Shown: positions 46,560 through 57,514 of the stretch, one piece after another | How the letters are laid out: every line of letters starts with the position of its first letter | How positions within the stretch are numbered: position 1 is the first letter of the stretch | From: Icerya purchasi | Lineage: Eukaryota; Arthropoda; Insecta; Hemiptera; Monophlebidae | Length of the DNA: 64,000 nt | Direction: 5' to 3' | Assembly: GCA_039619475.1 (NCBI GenBank) | Contig: CM077116.1 | Location: 33,367,183-33,431,182 of the forward strand | The notes under the pieces: model-generated | Told to the model about the DNA's origin: nothing | The model's database searches: none | Seen by the model: only the letters and a program-made list of their open reading frames with translations | Translations under genes and position numbers: made by a program

Positions 46560-47920
46560 TACGATTGAAAACCTTCAAAAAATACCCAAACTGGGAAACT
46601 ACTCCAAGTTCAAAGAACAGCAGGCTATAGTAAAAAAGATAATTAAAGAAAAAAAAACAGCCTAGAGAGACTATTGCAATAAGATAAATACCAACTTAAG
46701 CGCAAAAGATCTGTGGCATACAATACGGTTTTTTAATTACTCTCGCTAGTATATGATTACCAAACTGGATTAGGTTTAGTAATTTATCCGTAAGCTTGAA
46801 AATCCCGCCGAACCTCCAGATCAAAGATCTCTGTTACAGGCGTCGTATAAATTTGTGGACTGGCTAGATAGAAAAATTACATAGTCAGAATTAATCAAAA
46901 GTCTAGATCATTAGAATACCGTATAGAGCTGTCCAGATGGTCGAAGTAAAAAATATATTAAGGTTTTTTAATAAATCACTAGACACAGGATATATCTCAG
47001 ACACTTGGAAAGAATATTACATTTGTCCGATCTTGAAATCCGGTAAAAACAGAAGTGATCATAATTCATACAGGCCCATATCCTTACTTTCATGTATAGG
47101 TAAAACGATGAAAAATATTATAAAATACAGAATAGAATGGTGGGCCAACCGCTTCGGAATTGTATCCAAGGACTAATAGGGGTTTAAAAAATCCACAGGT
47201 ACCGAGAATGCCCTAACAGTCTTAATAAACGGCCTTCAAATAAGTCTAAAAACTGGTATTCCATTTATTAATCTCGAGTCGACATATGATAGTGTGCAAT
47301 ATTCTAGTCGAAATACTTATCAAGTAAGGAATTTCCAAAACAATTGCTTACTGGATACATAGTTATTTCCATAATAGAAGACTGTTTTATCGGAAGATCG
47401 AAGTCCTGATATTTCGGAAGGATTGGTACGCACTAGCTTGAATTTTTGGTGAAAGTTCTTCAATTCTTGAAAAGCGCGTTCCAAGGGCAGCACCACGTTG
47501 AAGTTCCTGCCTTGTCTCCAATAACTAGACTGAGAACAGAACACCACAATACCCCCGTCCAGTTGGCAAAACTTAATATTATCATCGATAGTGCATGCAG
47601 TAGTTGTAGAACAGAGGGTACAATAGATAATTTAATTTTTGGTAATGTAAAGTTTACGAACAGGATAAGGACAAACTTAGAACAGAAATTCTATCAGAGC
47701 TGCATATCTTTTCAGTTTCAGTAACTAAGATAGTGGCAGATCTAATGTCGGATTTAGCTTCACTGCTATATAAATTTATAAAGTACCATCGTAAGATATA
47801 AACATAGAAATAATAAATAAGAAAGTTTTATAAAATACCCTATAATAAAGGGTTAAGTAAAAAAAAAAAACTGGCTAAATGGCGGAGGCTAAGCCAAAAA
47901 AAAAAAAAAAAAAAAAAAAA
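46560..47920 (+). pseudogene. LINE with RT core deleted, poly-A tailed
   Basis: The plus strand reads, in order: LGNYSKFKEQQAIVKKIIKE and AKDLWHTI (pre-RT linker); the open piece at 46937-47176 with DTWKEYYICPILKSGKNRSD, NSYRPISLLS and RIEWWANRFGIVSKD; then GFKKSTGTENALTVL and INLESTYDSVQYS (motif A, first Asp lost) up to about 47310. It then jumps to the C-terminal finger region at 47530-47724 (RLRTEHHNTPVQLAKLN, CSSCRTEGTIDNLIF). Motifs B and C are missing, so there is an internal deletion of roughly half the ORF. The 3' end has a short inverted repeat (TGGCT near 47872, AGCCA at 47892) and a run of 25 A at 47896-47920. I place it with R1/Loner-like LINEs, without certainty. Confidence 0.7.
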
Positions 47921-50220
47921 TTGTAAAATCCGTGTAAGGTTATTCCGTAGAATATTTTACGACAAAGTAGACGTTCGGTAACTATGTAAATCTTGGATAT
48001 TAAAAATTTATTCTTTACTCGATCGCTCTCGGTGAACCGATTGTATATTTTTTTAGTTTTTAATTGTTAAATTATTCTTTTCATCGATTCATTTCACAGT
48101 TCTATTACTACCATCTCTGTAGAAATCGAACCATGATCGTTAGTTAAATACTCAAATCGCTATTATTACTTAGATTTATAATTTGCACTCGCGTTTTTGA
48201 GAAAATCTGTCAAAAAAAGAAAAGAACAAAGTGAAAAATATATTAACGGGTGCGTAAATAATTTTAATTTAACGATGAAAATATCCTGTAGGCCTCGAAC
48301 ATTTTCAAGCAGTGATAAGGATGTTGTTTGTAATTTTTTATTTCTTATTATTTTTATTTTTTTATTATTATTTAAACGAAAAAATTATTATGAAATAATT
48401 TCGCCGACGAAGAGCATAATTGTCCGCAGTAGAATAATGAAGTATGGCTAATTTCATTCTTAACAGGCCATATAACTAGGCTTCGTTAAATAAATTAAGC
48501 GAAGAGTTTTCACGATATAAGATAAAAATTAATCAACTGAAAAAGAAGATTTGAGGGGATGAAAAGGAGACAAGACTGCCGGAGAAGATGACCGAGTCGT
48601 CTGTGAACGTAAATTTAATCAAATCATTTATTCTTTTAGTGTGCATGCGCGTAATTTTCTTCTCCTAAATTGACCGGAAACGGGACAAAAGAAATCATTT
48701 CCGGACCGCAGTTTTTCCACGAACTGACGTTCGATTCTTCGCGCGCTCGCTGGAACAGATTAACGAGAACTCGTTCATTTTCTGCCGGTGCCGTTCATTC
48801 CGCGCCGTATCGTTCAAACAAGTTAACTCTTCTAGGACGCAAACGGCTCCTCCATTATTGGCCACGGTGAATAGTTAAAATGATCATTCCAGCTTCCATT
48901 GTTCAATTGCGAAACATTTTCTCATACACCCCCCTCCCCTCGGTAAAAACAGTTCAAATTTTCCTCCGGCTGTTGCTTAGAAAATAATTAAAGTTGACGA
49001 TTCTATTTGTTCTCTACTGAATCCTATTTCTCGGTCTTAAATTTTACATTTTCTGTTGCAACCGACCCTATCTTAAGACACACTAGTGATGAATCTTGAT
49101 CTTCTCCAGGAGAGAACTATATAAACAAAAATTAAGAACCTAATGTCAAAAAATTAAAAAAAATAAATTTATATAAGAGAAACTTATTTAGATGGAGGAA
49201 ATTAATAAATCTATTACGAATAATAAATCATTTTAAATTGTTTTATGTAGGATGAACCAAAAAAAAAAAAAAACCTCACCAGAAATCCGAAATTTTAAGT
49301 TGACCTTATTCTTGTAAATTATTTCAAATTGTTTCAAGTATTATTTCGACTTGTTTTATGGAAAATTATACTAAAAAGTACAATTAGAAAAGATAAAAGA
49401 TGCCGAAAACCGACGTAATTCCTTCTATACGTAGATAAATTGTAGACGGTCGTGTAAATCTCAAAGTCGGCCATATTGCAAAAAGATTTTGTTATCTCTG
49501 CATTACACTGTTCGGTAGAATGAGTGTCATTACACCAGTTTGTTGTCAGATGTAGTTCTCCTTATCGCCACTTGATGGCGCTGTAATAGTGATAGATTGG
49601 AGGTCTAACCCTATACAGAGCTTCAGAATGCTACTGACCGAACCAAAAAATAAAAAGGAAAGGACACGTTTAATGCACAACGCGCATGTAACTCAAAGTG
49701 TAGAAAATGATTTCACGCTGTTGATGTTATGTGTATATGCTTCTCAATGCGATTTTAGTGGCTCGCTGACATCAGGGAAGTACTCAAAGTGCCGGACAAA
49801 ATACGAAAACTGCTAAATTATCAGATCGGAATTCAACTAGTCGACACCGACAGAACAATCTTATACATCAAGCATCGTTCTTTGTGTGATTAAATAGCGA
49901 CTTTTCAACTGGTAAGCTCAAAAATGTCTTTTAGACAAGTTAATCGCCGCTGCTAATAGTGGCAGATTTCTTTCTATTTCAGTTTGTCTTTAAATACTGT
50001 GCCACCTAATACCGGCGGCATCAATACTTCAATCGCACTTAATAACGGATCTTCATTAACAATGCACGAACTATAACCGATCTTTTAAATTTCTCGCCGA
50101 GGAACTAGCTATGTTTTGTTAAACTGACGCCATTGACAAAATACTAGCCATATTTCATATTAACATATGCATCATTATCATATCATAGTGCTATATTCAG
50201 CTTTGGAGCGTCAGCGTCTA
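47921..50220. other. no gene recognised; GC-richer patch at 48600-48880
   Basis: The patch at about 48600-48880 has several CpG-rich stretches and a 66-codon frame without a domain. The rest is AT-rich, with A runs near 49258. A host promoter or exon at the patch is possible but unsupported. Confidence 0.4.
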
Positions 50221-50533
50221 TCTATTTTCGTACATTCTATCTGTACAGACATAGGTGTAGTGTTCATAGCAATTGTTTACATGGAGTACGAATGTGTACG
50301 CACGCAAGACTACACTTGCAACGGTTATTGTGATTACATGATTTTTATGGATATACAAATGCAGTCTCGTGTGTATCAGCTGCATACTAACTAGCGCGCA
50401 TATGATAGTATACGTGGTGATTAGCCATTGCCTTCGACGTGATTATTAGCAAATGTTTAATTTTAATCATTTCTGTCGTCGCCTAAGATCGAACCCGAGA
50501 CATCCGTAGCGGAAGCCAAGCGCTCTAGCAACT
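50221..50533 (-). repeat. tRNA-like SINE, family 2, copy 2
   Basis: Read on the minus strand it begins GTTGCTAGAGCGCTTGGCTT and continues with CCG and, about 15 bases on, GTCTCGGGTTCGATC, which contains a good Pol III B box. The body shares ACTATCATATGCGCGCTAGT and GTTGCAAGTGTAGTC with 197-482 in the same order. The left half of a full tRNA (the A box) is not clear, so the head may be 5'-shortened. The 75-codon plus-strand frame over this segment is not a gene. Confidence 0.65.
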
Positions 50534-53500
50534 TATAAAATCTATACTGAAACCGGTTACGTTTACTAGTTTAAGCCCTCAGAGATGCCATTATTTACAA
50601 TTTTATTTTTTGGTTTTATTGTTTATGGTTATTATTAAATTATCCGATTGAATTTTAACCTATACATATTTTATAATTCGTTATACCTATCTTTCTGCAC
50701 CGGTCGATCGCTGAAAAACACAATAATTAACTACGAATATGACAACAAAATATTACACAAAATTAATTAAATTTAAAAACAAAATTCTACATATCGCCGT
50801 TGTCGGTGGTGATACGGGATCCGTAGGTTGGTGGTTCGCTGATCGATTGGTACGAAGAGATCGGATTAGATATTTATCGGGCTCACAAATTTCGATAACT
50901 GACGATTCTAAGTCGCTAATACTGAGGATACCGAACACCTTGTATAGATCACGACATAAATTTTATAACTTTCTCTTGACTGCAAGAACATAACTGCTTT
51001 GCCGAGACTGATGGTTAACGTCTGACTGACCAAAGAGAAGAGCAACTAACTTCAGCGAAGGTATGAAACACGGCTGATTTTCTATAAAAATCTTTTCTCC
51101 GTTTTTTCCGACTTCTCTCAACCTGGAGCTGACCTTATCAGATAGACAGTTTTTTCTTTGTGATTGATGATCGGCTACCCCAACCGATAACAGGATTTCA
51201 GACATACACACAATTACGCTCGCATCACCCATTCTAAATTATGTTTTATTTTTGTATTATTTTATTTTTTAATTTCTTTTTCTTTGCCTTTTTGATTTGA
51301 ACCATGTAATAGACACACTACAATACATTATTGACAACTTTATTCTTAGGTCAACGGTAAGATGAAAAAACCTTGCGAAAAAACAATATGAAACATATAA
51401 TGTTGTTCGAGTTTTAGCGCGATTTATTTCTTCTATTTCTCTATATATTAAAATCTAATCCTTTTATTCGTAATTCCTGGATGATGGGTCAGTGCCCTTG
51501 GTTGGCGTTCCCAAAAAAGGAAAAGATAAAATAATGATTTTTTTTTTTTTTTTACAACTGACACGAAGTTCACTCTTCTATAAGTATTACAGAGGAACTA
51601 TCTCATCTGAGGGTTGAAAATGGCCAAGTTCGAAGTGTTGTTTGTATTTTTCACAAACTGTAAGAAAATTCTTTTATGCCCCCCCCCATGTTTTTCATAA
51701 AAATATACCTGTTTAATTTATAATTAATGCAGGTGTCTTCTGTTCGTATTTATTATTTTGCCTTCTCTCTTTTCTTTTCCTACGCTGTTGCGGGATTTTG
51801 TATGATTTATTTCTAATTTTGTATAAAAAATTGTAAATTTAAACTTAATAAATAAACGTAAGATCGCTGGAGGTAAAATTAAAATTCGGTCTTCCCCTAT
51901 TTATTCTGATATTTCGTTATAACGTTATTTACGAGCTTAGTGAACCGTTTCGTTCATTTGTCGACTTAAGTTCTAATGAAATTTGCTATATAGGCGTAAA
52001 TTAATTTTTTTTGTTTTTTACGAATGATAAAACAGAAATTTATTTTTCCATAAATATTATAACAGAACCATCTCACCTGGGCATCTTTGAAGGATCGAGT
52101 TTTGTATGTATACACACACACACACATTTATATATATATTATTATAAAATCATTATTTTTATGTTCCCTGTATTTTATTTGTATCCCGGGTTGCAAAAGG
52201 TTTCATTTTTTTGTTCCACCTTTTATAATGAGATTTCCGGAACGTATGGCTATAGTGATGCCAGTTTTTTGCATTTTGTTCTGTACTGTCCCCTGTAATA
52301 TCCGATTAATTTTTTTCCATCAGTTCCCCGCGTCTGCATTGTATATTAAAGTATTTTCCGCGCTTTCGTAACTGTTTCTAACAGTTTTTACGTTAGAATT
52401 TTCTTCACTTTTCAAGATTGATGCCTTTATTCCTTTTTAGTTGTCATAAATTTCATCGTAAAAGTATATATTCATTTGCGTTACAACAGCCGACAACCGA
52501 CTTTAGCTGTATTAACAAGGATGAAATCTATCCGACTTCCGCGTGAGTCGTTTAGCCAATTTGAAAATGTTATTAGTAATCGATTAATTATTATCGAGAC
52601 AGAATTGAATTGATAGTCACCTCTATTGTTCGATTTCTAATTTATCTCGTAACGAAAGAAAGAAAGAAGTAAAAAAACAGAGGAACAAGAAAAATGGAGA
52701 ATAGTTTGAAATATGTGAAATGATTTTAATATTCGTGATGAAAAATTCTTTAATACGAGCCCGCTGCACGGACGGATCTGAGAATAAAAAATTCGTTGTT
52801 GCTTACTCGTGTTAATATGAAGCAAAGGATTTGAAAGTTTTAATATCGGAATAACATTATATATGTGTATATATTTAAAAAATAAAAAAAAACACAATAG
52901 TAACCACAGTAAAGAACACTTTAACTGATTTTTACAAGAACCTTTTTCAACTCTATGCAAAATGAATATGCGGAAAGCATAGCTCTTTTTATCGCATAAA
53001 AGTACTCTAGTTTTCCGAAACCGTTGGTCCGCGCCACTACTATAAAGATGAAACATTTGTTCGTGTCTATGCGTCTGTTAAAGTGTATTCGCTGATTCTA
53101 CTCCTTTTAATACATACTATTGTAAATGTTGTTCACGCTGTTCCATCTGAATACATTAATTTTTTTTATAACTGTTCTAATCGATATTGTTACTTAATTT
53201 TTTTTCCCCAAAAATATTCAACAGAGCAAATATTTCCTCTGCCGATTATCGATTTAGTGTTGACGTGAACGATCAGTATTAATAAACGAAAATAATTAAA
53301 ATAATTACAGAGAGGTCAGGAAAAGTTAAATCAAATAAGAAAATATATTCATCTGCTTTTACTCCATTTTATCCTATTCGTCTCCCTTCCACATACCATT
53401 TTCCTTACGACCTTAATATCATGTTTTATTTAAGTATTCTGCCTCTTCTGCTGAACAATGGTCCTTCTATTCTGTTCTACTAAAACTCAGTATCCCTATT

Positions 53501-55156
53501 ATACTCCTTATCGGTGCTTCTTATATTCTTTCATTTTCTTCTACTTCCGTTATTCCTGCTCTTGAATTATTTTTATCCTCTATCCCCTTAAACGTGTAAG
53601 AAATAACTTTGTTTTTTTTTTTTTTTATTCTTCCCATTTCTTGCACTAATGTCCTTATTCATAAAAAAAAAGAAAAGAAAAAAAAGAAGATATTTTTATT
53701 AAGGGAAATAAGTGTCATTATCTAGGCTGTTTTCCGGGCTTTTAAAAATCTGTTCACTAAGATCAATGTCCACTGTGAGAAATTTGAATGCCTATACAAA
53801 TGTTTCAATTACAAGTAGTAATAAATAAAATTTTGTCAACCTGGAGGAATATGTTCCTTGGTCTTTGTACAAAGAATAGTGTAAAATTTAAATTAAAGAA
53901 ATAGCTATGCATAAATTTTCAATAATAATAAAAAAAAAAAAAAAATCCGTAACAGTTAAAAATGTTACAGTGATTCTGATATACGCTTGGGGAGGGACTG
54001 TTAAAAATGATAAATAATGTGCAAGTAGGATATATGTATATATTTAATTTACGAAAAAAAAAAAAGAGGAGGAATTAGTAAAAAAAAAAAAAAAAAAAAA
54101 AAACAAAAAGTAGCCAAACTAAGAAAAGAAAAACAAAAAAAATAGAAACATTTACTTCATCTTTTTGTGACGTATTCACACGGTATTTCTACAGTATTTG
54201 TGATTAGTTTATATGCTCGTACGAAAACGAATAAAGTGTTTATATTGGTGATCTGACGAGTATTATTACTGCACCGGTATAAATTATTCATGAATAATTT
54301 GCACACGAACAATAATAGAATTGTATTTGTTATTTTATATTCGAATATGATTTTTCGAAACCAAAGGGCCAATTTTATTCATGATTGCGCATTAAATTTC
54401 TATCAGTAACGCAAAAAGAGAAATTTTAAATAATTATAAATAAATATAATTTAATTTTTATCACGAGCAAAAAGTGACTTTCTTTTACATGTCGTATTTA
54501 GCGATCAAATTGATGCGATTTCGTTTATTAAATCCAAATGTATTAAGCTAAAACAAAATTAAAAAAACATAAGAAAAATCTAAATACAACTATTTTAACA
54601 GTTTAAACGGAGCACCGAATAAAATAGTATTCAGCGAATTTTAAAATGTAATCTTAAAAATATCGCAGCGTGCAGGAGGACTACTCTTCAGTAAAAATAT
54701 GCGTTTAATGGAGAAAGGATAGAAGATAAACGAAATCAAAAAAGGCGTCGGTAAACCGTAAAAATCTGGTCGTGCAATATATCAAATCGGATTTTGTAAA
54801 AAGACATGCGTCTCCGAATTAATATATACATATATACACAGGCACATATATAATACATGTATGTAAACTTACTGCGCGGATACATACGTACTTGGAATCA
54901 TTTTCACTCGCTTTAATGTTTGACCGAAAATTTCGCTGAACCTCTTTGGGCAAAACCGTTGTAACATCTGCTGTTTCAGTATGTGTCTGAAGCAATATTT
55001 TATCTCCTTTTTTTACCTACCACTTGTTATGTTAAACCTTTTACCGTTTCGCCGAATATTGAAAAGGAAATTCGACGGAAAGATTTATCATTTTAGAATT
55101 CTCTTCCTTCATGTTTTTCTAATTTAGAAAATATTACTATTTTTTTCTTATCAAAG
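50534..55156. other. no gene recognised
   Basis: More than 4 kb of AT-rich DNA with frames of 60-140 codons, none with a domain. The longest (52637-53056, minus) is phenylalanine- and serine-rich, as expected from reading A/T runs. Homopolymer runs lie near 51539, 53610, 53930 and 54082. Confidence 0.5.
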
Positions 55157-55280
55157 TGCAATCGTTTCTCCGCTGAATTTCAAGCCTGGGGACCAATGCA
55201 ACATTATGAAACGATGCCAAAGCTGTGTGGCAATTTAATCGCTTTGAGTTGGGAAAAGTTTAAAACTATTATGAAGAAGA
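55157..55280 (+). repeat. duplicated segment, left copy
   Basis: CAATCGTTTCTCCGCTGAAT through AAAGTTTAAAACTATTATGAAGA recurs at 55528-55650, in the same orientation, about 371 bp further on. The copies differ at roughly one base in eight and by a few small gaps. Both include GGGGACCAATGCAACA and GATGCCAAAGCTG. Confidence 0.85.
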
Positions 55281-55291
55281 CGAAAAAAAAA

Positions 55292-55490
55292 AAAATAAGT
55301 CCCATACCCTTGATAAGGTATCACGATAATTGTGCAGTGAAGCTTTCCATAATGTACTTAAGGATCTAATGGATCTGATGAGAATAATGTGGGGTCAGTT
55401 CTTTTCTTTCGGCCTCCTTTACTTTCCTAGATTTCTCTGGTATAACCAATTATTGCAGGCTGGGTAAACTTGGGAACGACTTGGAGACTA
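55292..55490 (-). mobile_element. SINE family 1, copy E (5'-truncated)
   Basis: Reversed 3' part of the family: TAAGTCCCATACCCTTGATA, then GATCTGATGAGAATAATG and TAGATTTCTCTGGTATAACC, ending around TGGGAACGACTTGGA before the tRNA-like head. It lies between the two copies of a duplicated segment. Confidence 0.85.
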
Positions 55491-55527
55491 GCTACTATTT
55501 ATTTGTTATCAAACTAATTATGTGTTC

Positions 55528-55650
55528 AATCGTTTTTCCGCTGAATTTCAAACCTGGGGACCAATGCAACAATACGAAATGATGCCAAAGCTGCGTGGAA
55601 ATTTAATGGCGGGCGTTGAAAAGGTTTAAAACTCGTATGAAGAAAACTAG
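55528..55650 (+). repeat. duplicated segment, right copy
   Basis: Second copy of 55157-55280. See that entry for the comparison. Confidence 0.85.
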
Positions 55651-57254
55651 CGCGCATCGATACGCAGTAATCACGAATTTGATCGAAGTAACGGCATCTT
55701 CAGATTAATTCGCTGTACTGTCTCTTTTACATTAATCTCAAAGATCGAAAGATAAAATGAACAAAACTTTGATGTCTCACCCGCTCGCTTCTTTTGCAAC
55801 TGTCTCTTCCAGTAATATTCCACAATGACTAGGGATCTAGCAAAATTGATAGCGACTCCTCTTCGCACTCTGATGATTGATTACAGGGCTTTTTTTTTAA
55901 CTTTCATAAGCTGCTAGTTTACAACTACACTGGAATTTACTATTTTAAGGAGATGAAATAAAGCGCTGAGGCTGAAAATAAAAATCCTAAATTTCCTTAC
56001 ATAAATGAATTTGTGCAAACCCTAATATAGGAAAAAGTGTAAAAAATGTAATATTTATGGAACGCAGATATTTAAAATTATAGTAAAATTCAAATTCTGT
56101 CGGTTAAGTGATTTCTTTTAATATGGAAATTCAGTTTCGGTTTGTAATCGAAACCTCCCCAATTAATCTCAATTTGGTTTTATAAGAAATCTAATTTTCC
56201 GAACGGAATTCTTGAAGCTGGCCTATAGAAAATGGGTTCGTAGTCTAATTTAGATAAAGTAACACCTTCGTATGATTTTAGCCGGCAAAAATTTTAAACG
56301 CCACAAGTAAAACCGTCAATTTCAAATTCATTTAGGGAATTAACATTATTAAAAAAGGAAAATATCAAATGTGAAAGAACATAAATTTTAATAATAAAAC
56401 TTCTGGCAGTGAAAATTTCAATTCAAATATTAGAACAAAAGAATCGTTCAAAAAAGAAAAAAAAGTAACTATACGATAAAAGTATTAAAATGTTATTTAA
56501 TTATAAAATTCAAGTCCTTAATATAAACATGTTTATTTGTCGACGTGCTCAAATAAATTTAAAAAAAATGTTCATTTCATTTTATAACTGAAATAACATA
56601 TACAGCAATAATAAAGCCCAACAAAAATTTACAAATACAAAATTGAAGAAGAAGCAGAAGGAATATATTTTATTTATAAATTTACAAAACTATACATATT
56701 CACGATAAAGTTATGCACATTGGACTGTGGCCCGTCCACCTTATCTTAAATACCATCTGAAAATGGAAATTCGGTTTAACATTGAGATTTAGAAAATAAG
56801 TAAACCGATGTATACGCGAACAAAAAGTTATCGTGGCCTTTGCACACACGGTTTCAATGTGTTTCAGACACGGAAATATTTTACATAATTCATCACCGTG
56901 TGTTGGTATTTCGTTTTTCTGTTAAGGTTTGAAGTGAAGGGACCTCTCTTCGGAAGAGCTTTTGCTATTGATAGGTTGCCGCCTCTTTTTTTTTTTTTTT
57001 TTTTTTGTATTCATTCGCTTCAAAGTCAGTTTATTGCTTATTCTAGTTCGTACTACTCAGTATTAAGCCGATTCGAATTTCAGTTACAGATTTGCAACAT
57101 ACAACCACCTTATTTTTTTTTGAAATTATTACGACCGTCGAAAATTTTACTATTTCTCTTTTACTAGCACTGTTTACCAAAGCGCGTAAGTAACAATTAA
57201 TTTAAAATTCGTGCAACATCGTAATTTCACAATTTATTGACGGGTTACCCACTG
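55651..57254. other. no gene recognised
   Basis: AT-rich DNA. The 89-codon frame at 56898-57167 reads through a T run and is not supported. Confidence 0.5.
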
Positions 57255-57317
57255 CATCGAAATCACCGAAATCACCGAAATCATCGAAATCATCGAAATT
57301 ACTGAAATTACCGAATT
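57255..57317. repeat. 9-bp tandem repeat, about 7 copies
   Basis: The unit is close to TCGAAATCA/CCGAAATCA and drifts along the array (CCGAAATCA, TCGAAATCA, then TCGAAATTA and CTGAAATTA). Confidence 0.9.
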
Positions 57318-57504
57318 CGAAAATGATTTCGTTTTATTTTATAACGAGAACACTAAAACACAATAAGACGGAAAAAAAAAAACGCTTTGCGAAACAAATA
57401 TTTACAAAATTACGTAAATCGTTGCTAAAGAATTAAACCTCAGAGAAGGCAAAGAAAATGTAAACCAACGGCATCTTAAAATTTATTTAAGGAAAGAGGA
57501 CCAA

Positions 57505-57514
57505 CGCTGTACCC
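57505..57514. repeat. target-site duplication of the I-like LINE, left
   Basis: CGCTGTACCC is repeated exactly at 60259-60268, directly after the poly-A tail. It shows where the 5'-truncated element begins. Confidence 0.9.

Noticed and set aside
49080..49100. CTAGTGATGAATCTTGATC as a hAT end
   Set aside because: No inverted partner or 8-bp duplication could be found within several kb.
52637..53056. 139-codon minus-strand frame
   Set aside because: Composition (Phe, Ser, Leu, Lys, with long low-complexity stretches) reflects A/T-rich DNA; no domain or homologue recognised.
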